Position numbers and translations under genes: made by a program. The notes below the pieces were generated by a model that was not told where the DNA came from, did no database searches, and was given only the letters and a program-made list of their open reading frames with translations. Below, in pieces: positions 45,524 through 54,269 of a DNA stretch of 64,000 nucleotides; positions within the stretch are counted from its first letter, which is position 1; each line of letters begins with the position of its first letter. Source of the DNA: an uncultured Paracoccaceae bacterium (GTDB taxonomy: Bacteria > Pseudomonadota > Alphaproteobacteria > Rhodobacterales > Rhodobacteraceae); the NCBI GenBank assembly GCA_947503965.1, contig CANNFU010000003.1, positions 372,001-436,000 on the forward strand, given 5' to 3'.

Positions 45524-46825
45524 ATGCCTTTTGAAACATCGACCGCCCTACCCCGGAAAATTGCTATGATCGGGGCAGGCATATCTGGAATGGGTGCGGC
45601 CCATGCGCTGGCCAAGGATCACCGGGTGGTCCTGTTCGAAGCAGAAAATCGTCTGGGCGGGCATGCGCGGACCAGGATGGCGGGCCGCAATGGCGATCAG
45701 GCGGTCGACACCGGCTTTATCGTTTTCAACTATGCCAATTACCCATATCTGACGGCGCTGTTTGATCACCTCGATGTGCCGGTTACAAAAAGCAACATGA
45801 GCTTTGGCGCGTCGTTTGCGGGCGGGCAGTTCGAATATGCGCTGACCAGCCTGGATGCGCTGTTTGCCCAGCGACGCAATGCCGTCAGCCCCAAATTTCT
45901 GCGCATGATCCGCGATATCATGAAGTTCAACGCCAAGGGTCTTGAGATAAGCCAGAATGATGAAAGCCTGACCATCCGCGATCTATTGAAGATGCTGAAC
46001 CTCAGCGATTTTTTCCGGGATCATTACCTGCTGCCGTTTTCCGGTGCGATCTGGTCAACTCCGAAAGAAAAGATACTCGATTTTCCTGCTTACGCGCTGA
46101 TGCGCTTTTTCGACAATCACGCGCTGTTAGGCGCAACCGGCCAGCATCAGTGGTACACGGTTGACGGTGGCTCGCGCGAATATGTGTCACGTCTGGCATC
46201 CGACATGCTGCAACGGGGGATCGACATGCGGCTGGGTACGGGCGTGCAGGGCGTGCGCCGCACACCAATCGGTGCCGAGGTCAAGACATATGGCGGCGTC
46301 TGGGAAGGTTTTGACGAGGTGGTTTTTGCCACGCATTCCGACGACACGCTGAAGATGCTGACGGATGCCACGGCGGTCGAACAGTCGGTTCTTGGGGCCA
46401 TCCGGTATCAGCCCAACAGGATTGTCCTGCATTCTGACACGTCGATCATGCCAAAGCGCAAACAGGTCTGGTCGTCCTGGATCTATACCGAGGATCAGAC
46501 CAGCAAATCAGAAGAGATTGACCTGACCTATTGGATGAACTCCTTGCAGCCCTGGCTGAAGGGTGAGGACATCATGGTCACACTCAACAGCAAGCGCCCG
46601 ATCAGAGAAGAACTGATCTGGGATGAGGTCACACTGCGCCATCCGGTCTACGACCTTGAGGCGCTTGCCGCACAGGATGCTGCCGCCGCGATGAATGGAT
46701 CGAACCGCACATGGTTTTGCGGCGCATGGATGAAGAACGGCTTCCACGAGGATGGACTGTCCAGCGCGCTTGATGTGGTGCATGCCCTGAACGCTGTCGA
46801 ACATCTCCAAATGGCGGCGGAGTGA
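45524..46825 (+). CDS. FAD-dependent amine-oxidase-like protein (RpoE regulon)
   Basis: A 433-residue flavoprotein. KIAMIGAGISGMGAAHAL is the ADP-binding beta-alpha-beta unit, followed by EAENRLGGHARTR. Near the C terminus TWFCGAWMKNGFHEDGLSSA is the second FAD segment. It resembles the R. sphaeroides RSP_1091 group, which belongs to the RpoE regulon and has been linked to ChrR turnover and furan fatty acid formation. First gene after the RpoE promoter; ATG 45524 is preferred to the upstream open frame at 45452. GTGA overlap with the next gene. Confidence 0.88.
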   Translation: MPFETSTALPRKIAMIGAGISGMGAAHALAKDHRVVLFEAENRLGGHARTRMAGRNGDQAVDTGFIVFNYANYPYLTALFDHLDVPVTKSNMSFGASFAGGQFEYALTSLDALFAQRRNAVSPKFLRMIRDIMKFNAKGLEISQNDESLTIRDLLKMLNLSDFFRDHYLLPFSGAIWSTPKEKILDFPAYALMRFFDNHALLGATGQHQWYTVDGGSREYVSRLASDMLQRGIDMRLGTGVQGVRRTPIGAEVKTYGGVWEGFDEVVFATHSDDTLKMLTDATAVEQSVLGAIRYQPNRIVLHSDTSIMPKRKQVWSSWIYTEDQTSKSEEIDLTYWMNSLQPWLKGEDIMVTLNSKRPIREELIWDEVTLRHPVYDLEALAAQDAAAAMNGSNRTWFCGAWMKNGFHEDGLSSALDVVHALNAVEHLQMAAE

Positions 46826-47580
46826 ACAAGACCGTTCATCATATCGCAGGTGAGACGTATCACGGGCGACGCGGGGCGACGAAAAACGCGTTCCGCTATT
46901 CCATTGATTACGTTCTTCTGGATGCAGAGGCCGCCCTTGATACTCCCCGTCTTTTCGGACGCGGTCGTGGCAACCTGATGTCGTTGCACGACAGCGACCA
47001 TGGTGGCCCACCCAGACACGGTCGCGGGGCGGCTTGGGTGCGCGATATGCTGGCTGCGCATGATTTGCCTGACCCGGCCCGGATCGAACTGCTGGCTCAG
47101 CCGCGTGTGCTGGGCCATGTGTTCAATCCGGTGTCGTTCTGGCTGTGCTATGATCCCGCAGATGCGCTGACGACGATCATTGCCGAGGTGACGAATACGT
47201 TTGGAGATCGCCACTCCTATCTGTGTCGTCATGAGGATGGGCGCGCGATCATCAAGGCAGATACCATTTCTGCGCAGAAACTTATGCATGTTTCGCCTTT
47301 TCAGCCGATTGAGGGCGGATATGTGTTCAGATTTGATATTCAGCCTGACAGTATCGGGATCTGGATCGATTATTCGCGCGGCAATGGCGGATTGATAGCG
47401 ACGCTACGCGGGGCGCGGAAACCAATCAGCAACGTGTCGATCATAAAGGCTGTGTTCCGCCGCCCGTTTGGGTCGCGCCGGGTGCTGACGCTGATCCATT
47501 GGCAGGCGCTCAAGTTATGGTTCAAGGGCGCAACATTCCGATCCCAACCGGCCCCGCCGGTGGAAGAGGTCAGCCGATGA
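46822..47580 (+). CDS. DUF1365 domain protein (RpoE regulon)
   Basis: A 252-residue DUF1365 protein, second in the operon. It starts with GTG overlapping the preceding stop. Conserved segments are GETYHGRRGATKNAFRYSID, LAQPRVLGHVFNPVSFWLCY, and KLMHVSPFQPIEGGYVFRF. No signal peptide. Relatives of RSP_1090 type are needed for normal singlet-oxygen signalling in Rhodobacter, and DUF1365 genes often travel with cyclopropane-fatty-acid-synthase-like genes; a lipid role is therefore inferred. Confidence 0.88.
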   Translation: MNKTVHHIAGETYHGRRGATKNAFRYSIDYVLLDAEAALDTPRLFGRGRGNLMSLHDSDHGGPPRHGRGAAWVRDMLAAHDLPDPARIELLAQPRVLGHVFNPVSFWLCYDPADALTTIIAEVTNTFGDRHSYLCRHEDGRAIIKADTISAQKLMHVSPFQPIEGGYVFRFDIQPDSIGIWIDYSRGNGGLIATLRGARKPISNVSIIKAVFRRPFGSRRVLTLIHWQALKLWFKGATFRSQPAPPVEEVSR

Positions 47581-47590
47581 AAGCCAAAAA

Positions 47591-48817
47591 ATGAAAGCTC
47601 TGTCAGAGCGGTTGCCGGCCTATACCGGATTTGCCGCTGTCCTCGCAGGTGCCGGCCTGCCGATCTACATCTATGCGCCAAAGTATTACGCCGACACGTA
47701 TGGGGTCAGCCTGACGGCACTTGGTGCGCTTTTGTTCGGATTGCGCCTGTTCGACGTGATCCAGGACCCGGTTCTGGGTTGGATCAGCGAACGACTGACC
47801 AATGCGAAGAAACTTATCATCACACTGACAGCGGTGGTCTTGGCCCTGTCCATGATCGGGCTTTTCGCAGTCGCGCCGCCGATCTCGCCCATCTGGTGGT
47901 TCGGGATCACCGTAACCGGGCTTTTCTCGGCCTTCAGTTTTCTGTCCATCAACTTTTACGCCCAAGGGGTCAGCAAGGCAGGCAAAGACCCGCAAGGTCA
48001 CGTCCGATTGGCCGCATGGCGGGAAAGCGGGGCCTTGCTGGGCGTCTGTATTGCCGCCGTGATCCCGACCGTGCTGATCGGCGTTGTGGCCGATCCTTTT
48101 ACTGCGTTCGCCTATGGGTTTGCCGCGGTGGCGCTGATCGCAGCCTTCTTCATGTGGCCCGAATGGAAAGAGCGGGTCAGCCCGGAGCCGTCGCAAATCG
48201 GCGAGATTATCCGCGACAATACAGCGCGCAAGCTGCTGATCCTTGCGCTGGTCAACGCCACGCCACTCGCCGTGTCGTCCACGCTTTTCCTGTTTTATGT
48301 CGAAAGCAAATTGGGCGCTGTTGGTTGGGAAGGCCCTTTATTAATGCTGTTTTTCCTGGCTGCGGCGATTTCTTCACCCATCTGGTCGGCGCTTGCGCGG
48401 CGCTATGGGGAAAAGCCGGTTCTGATCACGGCGATGATCCTTGCGGTCGCATCATTCGGGTACACCCTCACTTTATCGCCGGGCGATGTGATCCCTTTCG
48501 CGGTTATCTGCGTACTAAGTGGTGCAACGATCGGGGCAGACCTTACGCTTTTGCCTGCGATGTTTGCAAAGCGGATGTCCGTGATCTCGCCCAATGGAGG
48601 GCAAGGTTTCGGACTGTGGAACCTGGTGAACAAATTCACCTTGGCCTTCGCAGCAGTCGTATTGCTGCCGCTTCTGGAACGATCTGGCTTTGTGGCTGGC
48701 AGCACAGATCTGCCGCCCGAGGCCATAACAACGCTGACGATGCTTTATGCGCTGGTGCCGTCACTTTTGAAACTGTTGGCTATCGGTTTGCTGATCGCCA
48801 CCAAACTCGAGGACTAA
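47591..48817 (+). CDS. MFS transporter (glycoside-pentoside-hexuronide-like)
   Basis: A 408-residue permease with about 12 hydrophobic segments. The N-terminal YAPKYYADTYGVSLTALG and LFDVIQDPVLGWISER, with a charged Asp in helix 2, resemble the MelB/GPH branch. In the Rhodobacter RpoE regulon the equivalent gene (RSP_1089 type) sits in the same order. The substrate is unknown; lipid or precursor movement would fit the neighbours. No strong ribosome binding site is visible. Confidence 0.85.
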   Translation: MKALSERLPAYTGFAAVLAGAGLPIYIYAPKYYADTYGVSLTALGALLFGLRLFDVIQDPVLGWISERLTNAKKLIITLTAVVLALSMIGLFAVAPPISPIWWFGITVTGLFSAFSFLSINFYAQGVSKAGKDPQGHVRLAAWRESGALLGVCIAAVIPTVLIGVVADPFTAFAYGFAAVALIAAFFMWPEWKERVSPEPSQIGEIIRDNTARKLLILALVNATPLAVSSTLFLFYVESKLGAVGWEGPLLMLFFLAAAISSPIWSALARRYGEKPVLITAMILAVASFGYTLTLSPGDVIPFAVICVLSGATIGADLTLLPAMFAKRMSVISPNGGQGFGLWNLVNKFTLAFAAVVLLPLLERSGFVAGSTDLPPEAITTLTMLYALVPSLLKLLAIGLLIATKLED

Positions 48818-48820
48818 ACG

Positions 48821-49393
48821 ATGTCGTTTATGACTTACATCCTGATCGGCGCAGCCCTGATGGGTATCGCGATGATCCTCAAAACCCGTTACGTGTCCTT
48901 CTGGGCGCAGAAATCCGAAGATTACGCGGACGGTCCGATCTTTGATATCCGTGAACGGTTCAACGGCCCCGTGGAATGCGAAGGCATCATCTACGGTCCA
49001 ACCGGCAAGGTATCATCCCGTTTCGTGGCAGATTTCGAAGCGACATGGAACGGCAACATCTGCACGATGGTTGAGAAGTTCCATTATGACAGCGGACAGG
49101 TGCAAGACCGCGTCTGGACACTGACCCTTGGCAATGACGGTAAGATCAAAGCCGAAGCGCCGGATGTGGTCGGCGCGGGCAGCGGTCAGCAAAGCGGCTC
49201 TGCCGTGTCGCTGAATTACCGGATCAAGCTGACAGAAGAGGCGGGCGGTCATGCGCTGGACGTTACCGACTGGATGTACCTGATGGCCAATGGCAACATA
49301 ATGAACCGAAGCCAGTTTAGGAAGTTTGGTATCAAGGTGGCCGAACTTGTCGCCACCATGAGACCCAAAGAAAAAGCCTACGCAGGAGAATAA
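48821..49393 (+). CDS. DUF3833 family protein (RpoE regulon)
   Basis: A 190-residue protein with an N-terminal hydrophobic anchor (YILIGAALMGIAMIL) and a beta-rich DUF3833 domain (FNGPVECEGIIYGPTGKVSSRF, DVTDWMYLMANGNIMNRSQFRKFGIKVAEL). Lipocalin-like lipid binding has been suggested for such folds; here it is inference. Three bases after the MFS stop, one base before the next start region. Confidence 0.82.
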   Translation: MSFMTYILIGAALMGIAMILKTRYVSFWAQKSEDYADGPIFDIRERFNGPVECEGIIYGPTGKVSSRFVADFEATWNGNICTMVEKFHYDSGQVQDRVWTLTLGNDGKIKAEAPDVVGAGSGQQSGSAVSLNYRIKLTEEAGGHALDVTDWMYLMANGNIMNRSQFRKFGIKVAELVATMRPKEKAYAGE

Positions 49394-49394
49394 C

Positions 49395-50132
49395 GTGAAG
49401 AACTGGCAAGGAAAACGCTACTGGCTCGTCGGCGCGAGCGAGGGGTTGGGACGCGAAGTGGCATTCACCCTGAGCCGCGCGGGGGCCGAAGTGATCGTCT
49501 CTGCCAGATCAGAGGATCGGTTGAAAGAACTGGTCGAAGAACTGCCCGGCAAGGCGTCATACATCACCGTCGATGTTGCCGACCGGGACGCCGTGGAAAA
49601 GGCCGCCAAAGAGGCGGGTGAGCTTGATGGCGTTGTCTATCTGGCTGGCGTTTACTGGCCCATGAAGGCCAGTGAATGGGACAACGAAAAAGCCGACATG
49701 ATGGGCGAGATCAACTACCTTGGCGGGTCCCGCGTGGTTGGTGCCGTCATCGGGGGTATGATCGAACGCGGCCGGGGTCACATCGTGCTGACCGGGTCGC
49801 TGTCAGGCTTTCGCGGTCTGCCTGGTGCGATCGGCTATTCCGCATCCAAGGCGGGGTTGATGGCCTTGGCCGAGTCGATGCAAGCTGACCTGCGGACATC
49901 ACCAATCGAAGTGCAATTGATCAACCCCGGCTTCATCAAAACGCGGCTGACCGACAAGAACGATTTCAATATGCCCTTCATCATGTCGCCCGAGGACGCA
50001 GCCAAAGAAGTGTTCGACCACATGAACACCGACAATTTCAAAAAGAGCTTCCCGATGATCTTTTCTTGGGTATTCCGGCTGTCGCAATTCATGCCGGACT
50101 GGATGTATTATCGGCTGTTTGGATCGAAATAG
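49395..50132 (+). CDS. Short-chain dehydrogenase/reductase (RpoE regulon)
   Basis: A 245-residue classical SDR. GASEGLGREVA is the TGxxxGxG-type cofactor site, TGSLSGFRG holds the catalytic Ser, and YSASKAG holds the Tyr and Lys. GTG start with AGGAG before it. Last gene of the operon that begins with the amine oxidase; it may act on an oxidised lipid. The order SDR-DUF3833-MFS-DUF1365-amine oxidase is conserved in R. sphaeroides RSP_1087-1091. Confidence 0.9.
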   Translation: MKNWQGKRYWLVGASEGLGREVAFTLSRAGAEVIVSARSEDRLKELVEELPGKASYITVDVADRDAVEKAAKEAGELDGVVYLAGVYWPMKASEWDNEKADMMGEINYLGGSRVVGAVIGGMIERGRGHIVLTGSLSGFRGLPGAIGYSASKAGLMALAESMQADLRTSPIEVQLINPGFIKTRLTDKNDFNMPFIMSPEDAAKEVFDHMNTDNFKKSFPMIFSWVFRLSQFMPDWMYYRLFGSK

Positions 50133-50182
50133 GTCGCTTGGTAAAGAACAAGACCTAAGTGTCGCGGCAGGAGAAGACCACA

Positions 50183-51061
50183 ATGCCCCGCCGCTACGCC
50201 GAAATCTATCCGTCGCTGCCGCTGCTGAATAGCGATGAAAGGGAACACGTCTCTGCCGCAGCACTGATGTCCGTGCGGTACTTTCAGGCAGAACCGGACA
50301 CGATGCCGGAGGACGTCTTTGCCGAGCATCATATCCTTTTGAACCTGCAAGCCAACGCGCATCGCGTTCAAAACCGCCGCAATGGCGAGATGCGCGATTT
50401 CACCATTCACAAGGATGATGTGATTATCACGCCTGCGGGGATGCGCTCTGGCTGGCGCTGGTTTGCCAAAAGCGATGTGATTATCGTGACGCTCGATCCT
50501 GCAAAAGTTGAGAAATTCGCGCAGACAGAGCTGGGTATCCTTCTCGACCCACAACAATTCAACGATGAACCGCAGTTTTCGGACGCTGATCTGTGCAATG
50601 CCGGGATCATGTTGCGCGATGCGCTGGAAAGCGATGATATCTCATCCGGCGTGATGTTCGAGGCGATGAGCCGCGTGCTGCTTGTGAAGCTGCTCCAGCG
50701 GTACGGCAAACGACGGGCCGAGGATGTGGCGCTGAGCGCGAAATTTACGTCAAGGCACTATAACAACGTGCTCGCCTTTATCCGCGCCCGTCTGGACCAG
50801 ACCATCACTGTCGATGAACTGGCAAAGGAAGCGGGAATGAGCCCGTCACATTTCGCCCGCGTCTTCAAGGAAACGCTGGGGTCCACGCCGATGCAATATG
50901 TACTGGCCTACCGGATCGAACAGGCGATGAAGATGATGGAGGACGCCACCCGTCCTTTGGGTGATATCGCACTAGCCTGCGGTTTTGCCGATCAGGCGCA
51001 TTTTTCGCGCAGTTTCAAACAGGTCACCGGGCAAACCCCGCGCCAGTTCCGTACAGCCTGA
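50183..51061 (+). CDS. AraC family transcriptional regulator
   Basis: A 292-residue regulator with an N-terminal cupin-like sensor domain (about 20-100; VRYFQAEPDTMPEDVF, TIHKDDVIITPAGM) and a C-terminal double HTH (about 195-290; ITVDELAKEAGMSPSHFARVF and PLGDIALACGFADQAHFSRSF). ATG 50183 has CAGGAGA upstream; the open frame from 50159 is not used. It lies 50 bases after the RpoE-linked operon and 122 bases before two exported-protein genes it may control. Confidence 0.9.
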   Translation: MPRRYAEIYPSLPLLNSDEREHVSAAALMSVRYFQAEPDTMPEDVFAEHHILLNLQANAHRVQNRRNGEMRDFTIHKDDVIITPAGMRSGWRWFAKSDVIIVTLDPAKVEKFAQTELGILLDPQQFNDEPQFSDADLCNAGIMLRDALESDDISSGVMFEAMSRVLLVKLLQRYGKRRAEDVALSAKFTSRHYNNVLAFIRARLDQTITVDELAKEAGMSPSHFARVFKETLGSTPMQYVLAYRIEQAMKMMEDATRPLGDIALACGFADQAHFSRSFKQVTGQTPRQFRTA

Positions 51062-51103
51062 AGCAGAAATCTTCAAAAAGCAGAATCTTACAAAAACCCC
51101 GCA

Positions 51104-51129
51104 GGCCGGTTCAATTAATGTGACCGGCC
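51104..51129 (+). terminator. Perfect inverted repeat between the araC-type gene and the SnoaL-like gene
   Basis: GGCCGGT (51104-51110) pairs with ACCGGCC (51123-51129) around a 12-base loop; flanking GCA/TGC extends the pairing with one bulge. It lies 42 bases after the regulator stop. Without a T run it could be a weak terminator or an operator of the downstream genes. Confidence 0.4.
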
Positions 51130-51183
51130 CTGCCGTATCTCTTGTGTCATCGGGCAAACGCCCAGCACCAAGGAGATACGAGA

Positions 51184-51741
51184 ATGAAAACCCTGACCAC
51201 CGCAACCGCACTGATCGCACTAACAACTTTCGCTGCTGCTGACGTACCGACATTGGCAGGCGATCCGATCACTGAACAAACACTTGTCACCCAAGCCGAG
51301 ATGATCCGCATCGCTGATGCCATAGATGCCGGCGTTGACGCCAAGGATTGGGACCTGACCCGCAGTTTCTTTACCGACGAGATCACAGTTGATTTCACGT
51401 CGCTGGTCGGTGGAGAGCCCGCAACAATCCCCGCTGACGCCCTGATCGCGGGTTGGTCAGGCAACCTGACCGCAGAGAAAACCTCGTTCCATCTGCGCGG
51501 GAACCATCGCGTGACGTTCCACGGATCAGACGCGGCGACAATGGTGTCGCACGGCTACGCCTGGAACCGGATGGAAAGCGGCGCTTTGCCGGAAAACGGT
51601 GGCGAAGCCCTTTGGGAAGTCTGGGGCACCTACGAACACGGTTTTGAACGCACGGATGAGGGATGGAAAGTCAACGCGATGACGTTCACCGCCACTGCCG
51701 AACGCGGCAACCCCTTTGTCCGCAACACGCCCGGGTCCTGA
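51184..51741 (+). CDS. Exported SnoaL/NTF2-like protein
   Basis: A 185-residue protein with a signal peptide (TATALIALTTFAAA) and an NTF2-like cone fold: helix AEMIRIADAIDAGVDAKDWDLTRSFFTDEITVDF, then HLRGNHRVTFHGSDAATMVSHGYAW and WEVWGTYEHGFERTDEGWKV. Family members are polyketide cyclases, dehydratases or plain ligand-binding modules. AAGGAGA precedes the ATG. It is followed after 40 bases by an exported hydrolase with an almost identical MKTL leader start, so the two probably work on one periplasmic substrate. Confidence 0.8.
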   Translation: MKTLTTATALIALTTFAAADVPTLAGDPITEQTLVTQAEMIRIADAIDAGVDAKDWDLTRSFFTDEITVDFTSLVGGEPATIPADALIAGWSGNLTAEKTSFHLRGNHRVTFHGSDAATMVSHGYAWNRMESGALPENGGEALWEVWGTYEHGFERTDEGWKVNAMTFTATAERGNPFVRNTPGS

Positions 51742-51781
51742 AACCCGATCATTAATCAATCACCCAAATGGAGATATCAAA

Positions 51782-52741
51782 ATGAAAACCCTCTCACTCA
51801 CCACCGCTGCATTCCTCATGGCCTCAACTGCGGCCATCGCGCAGGTCGAAACCCGCACGCTCACCTTTGAAAACGAAGGCGCCACGCTGTCCGGCACGCT
51901 GTATCTGCCCGAAGGCCACGATGGCAGCGCCCTGCCCACAGTTGTCGTCACCGGTGCATGGACCAGCGTGGAAGAACAGATGCCCCGCATCTATGCCGAG
52001 GAAATGGTCGAACGCGGCTTTGCCGCCTTCACATTCGACTTCCGCGGCTGGGGCAAATCCGGCGATCTGGCGCAGAACGTGCGCTTTGTCGAAAGCCCCG
52101 AGGCAAAGACATCCGACATCCGTGCCGCCTTCAGATTTGTCGCCACACTGCCAGAAGTGGACCCGACACAGATCAACGGTTTGGGCATCTGCGCCTCGGC
52201 TGGCTATATGATCGACGCCGTTGCAGGCAATGATCTGGTCAACCGGATCGGGCTGGTGGCCCCATGGCTACAAAACGAAGAGATCGTGAACGCGGTCTAT
52301 GGCGGTGAGGACGGCGTGCAAGGTCTGATCGAAATGAGCCGTGCAGCAGAGGCCACAGGTGGTCAGATCATCCCCGCCGCAGGTCCCGAAGGTGCGACAG
52401 GCGTGCTGATGCCCATCGGTGGCTACTATTACGAGGCCGATCGCGGCGCGATCCCAGAATACGACAACCAGTGGAACAACGCTGGCTGGGAAGGCTGGCT
52501 GACTTATCATCCGGCGGATAACCCCGACCGGCTGACGCAACCGCTTGCCATCGTGCATTCCGAGGCGGCAGCGATCCCGCAAGGTGTGCGCAGCTTCCTT
52601 GCCGGGTTCTCTGGTGACGCGACCTTGCAAATGCTCGAAGAGGTCACCCAGTTCGACTTCTATGATAACCCAGAGGACGTGACACGTGCCGCTGACACGG
52701 TTGCCGCCCATTTTGCAGCGCAGGCGGGTCAGGACAGCTGA
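51782..52741 (+). CDS. Exported alpha/beta hydrolase with Cys at the nucleophile elbow
   Basis: A 319-residue protein with a signal peptide (SLTTAAFLMASTAAIA) and an alpha/beta hydrolase fold: GTLYLPEGHDG, FTFDFRGWGKSGDL, then the elbow GLGICASAGYM. The usual GxSxG reads G-I-C-A-S, so Cys occupies the nucleophile position, as in dienelactone hydrolase. AIVHSEAAAIPQG may provide the acid strand. GGAGATATCAAAATG is the start region. It forms a pair with the SnoaL-like gene. Substrate unknown. Confidence 0.8.
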   Translation: MKTLSLTTAAFLMASTAAIAQVETRTLTFENEGATLSGTLYLPEGHDGSALPTVVVTGAWTSVEEQMPRIYAEEMVERGFAAFTFDFRGWGKSGDLAQNVRFVESPEAKTSDIRAAFRFVATLPEVDPTQINGLGICASAGYMIDAVAGNDLVNRIGLVAPWLQNEEIVNAVYGGEDGVQGLIEMSRAAEATGGQIIPAAGPEGATGVLMPIGGYYYEADRGAIPEYDNQWNNAGWEGWLTYHPADNPDRLTQPLAIVHSEAAAIPQGVRSFLAGFSGDATLQMLEEVTQFDFYDNPEDVTRAADTVAAHFAAQAGQDS

Positions 52742-52768
52742 TCAACACTACACATGTTCCAACGGCAC

Positions 52769-52797
52769 TGCGGTGGCCCCTTTAACGGGCCACCGCA
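52769..52797 (+). terminator. Strong hairpin after the exported hydrolase gene
   Basis: TGCGGTGGCCC (52769-52779) pairs perfectly with GGGCCACCGCA (52787-52797), seven-base loop. It starts 28 bases after the stop. No U tract follows, so it could stabilise the mRNA end as well as terminate. Confidence 0.6.
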
Positions 52798-52877
52798 AGC
52801 TGCGTTCAGGACTTGCGCCAGATCAAAGTCTGCCCCATCAAATTATCGCATGCTGATGCCAACAGGAGGACGTGCTT

Positions 52878-53204
52878 ATGCTACCCATCACAGCAGACAA
52901 AGTCGCCGAGGTGATCATCCTTGCCCGTGAACTCGACCGCGCCGAAAACGAATTCGATGCCTTTGTCGAACGGCTGAACGAGGACGAACAGGCGGGGCTG
53001 GTGGCCGTTTTCTGGATCGGGCGCGGCAGTTTTGAGGCCGAGGATCTGGGCGAAGCCATCGACACCGCCACCCGCGAGGCCACGATCCCCACGGCGGAAT
53101 ACCTGAAAGGATCACCGCATCTGCCGGACCATCTGGAGGCCGGGTTGGAAGCGCTTGGCGTGGATGTCAACGCTGCCGAAGACGACCTTTACAGACCGAC
53201 CTGA
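52878..53204 (+). CDS. DUF3775 domain protein
   Basis: A 108-residue acidic soluble protein matching DUF3775: AEVIILARELDRAENEF, then FVERLNEDEQAGLVAVFWIGRGSFEAEDL, and a C-terminal KGSPHLPDHLEAGLEALG. ATG 52878 has AGGAGGA seven bases upstream; the GTG at 52872 overlaps that site and is less likely. Function unknown. It converges with the saccharopine dehydrogenase gene, 15 bases apart. Confidence 0.85.
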   Translation: MLPITADKVAEVIILARELDRAENEFDAFVERLNEDEQAGLVAVFWIGRGSFEAEDLGEAIDTATREATIPTAEYLKGSPHLPDHLEAGLEALGVDVNAAEDDLYRPT

Positions 53205-53219
53205 TCTGTCAGACGGGCT

Positions 53220-54269
53220 TTAACCTATTGCCCTGTCAAAACAGGCCTGCGCCCGGCCCCACACCCCATCATTCAGCGCATCCAATGTCAAAAGGTGGGG
53301 TAGCAATTGCTCTGCAAAATCCTCGCTGCTTTCGGCGGGCAGCATGGATGGCAGATTATCAATCGCGGTCACATCCAGAACGGGATTGTCATGCACACGC
53401 AGGGCCGGCGCGTCCCATGTGGTTGTCCGGTCACAGACCTTGATCGGGGAAAAATCGCTATCGGGATCGCAGGCGATATCGCCGATCACTGACAGATCGC
53501 GCGTTGCGACTTTGGAGCTGGCTGGTACAAATACGGGCGTGCCGGGCCGCGCCAGGATGCAGTTCAGAAATATGTCATGGGTCAGCACCTGCGGGAAAGG
53601 CCCACCTGACGCGGTCTCTGCCATGTCCCATTTCGTTGTGGCCACCCCCATCGCCTGACACAGATCAGCCGCACCCGTGCCGACGCGGCCCAAGGCCCCG
53701 ATGATCAGGGCGGTCGGGCGTTGTGTGCCCAACGCCACCAAGGCCTGCTGCAGTTCTGCCAGCATGTGATTGGCGCTTGGATACGCTTTCACGGCCCCCA
53801 CAATCGTTCCACGCTGCTGCGCAATCCAGCACATCAGGGAAACTGCGGCCCCGGCATAGCCTGCCCAGTACCCAAAGGCGGCAACGCGGCGCCCGTCCGC
53901 GTCTGTCAGATACTCCAGATCAAGCAGCGTCCCGCCCCCGCCCCTGAACCGGCCCAGCAAAACCTGCCCCGCAGGTTGTCCCTTGTAGGCATGGCCGAAC
54001 ATGATGTGGCGATGGCGCAAGGGCGTGCCATCATCTGGCAGTTCCTTTAACCCAAACACAATCGCATCATCGGGGGCATCGACCCATGAAAACTCTGGTA
54101 CAATCTCACATCCGGCGCTGGCATAGTCTGCAATCGGCAAAATCCGCTGCTGGCTCTCCTCAACCGTTACCCGAAATCCTGCCGCAATCAGTTTGGCGGC
54201 ACCTTGCGGTGTCAGGCCGACCCGCTCTTCATGCGCACGGGATTCCGACCGGACCCATAGATGCACCAT
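53220..54269 (-). CDS. Saccharopine dehydrogenase (NAD+, L-lysine forming type)
   Basis: A 349-residue enzyme of the Lys1/alanine-dehydrogenase-like fold. SESRAHEERVGLTPQGAAKLI is the N-terminal substrate domain start, HIMFGHAYKGQ is a conserved Lys1 segment, and ALIIGALGRVGTGAADL is the NAD site. Yeast Lys1 reversibly cleaves saccharopine to lysine and 2-oxoglutarate. No lysine-ketoglutarate reductase is adjacent, so the physiological direction (lysine breakdown or another amine) is open. Its start overlaps the GST stop by one base. Confidence 0.87.
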   Translation of the reverse strand: MVHLWVRSESRAHEERVGLTPQGAAKLIAAGFRVTVEESQQRILPIADYASAGCEIVPEFSWVDAPDDAIVFGLKELPDDGTPLRHRHIMFGHAYKGQPAGQVLLGRFRGGGGTLLDLEYLTDADGRRVAAFGYWAGYAGAAVSLMCWIAQQRGTIVGAVKAYPSANHMLAELQQALVALGTQRPTALIIGALGRVGTGAADLCQAMGVATTKWDMAETASGGPFPQVLTHDIFLNCILARPGTPVFVPASSKVATRDLSVIGDIACDPDSDFSPIKVCDRTTTWDAPALRVHDNPVLDVTAIDNLPSMLPAESSEDFAEQLLPHLLTLDALNDGVWGRAQACFDRAIG

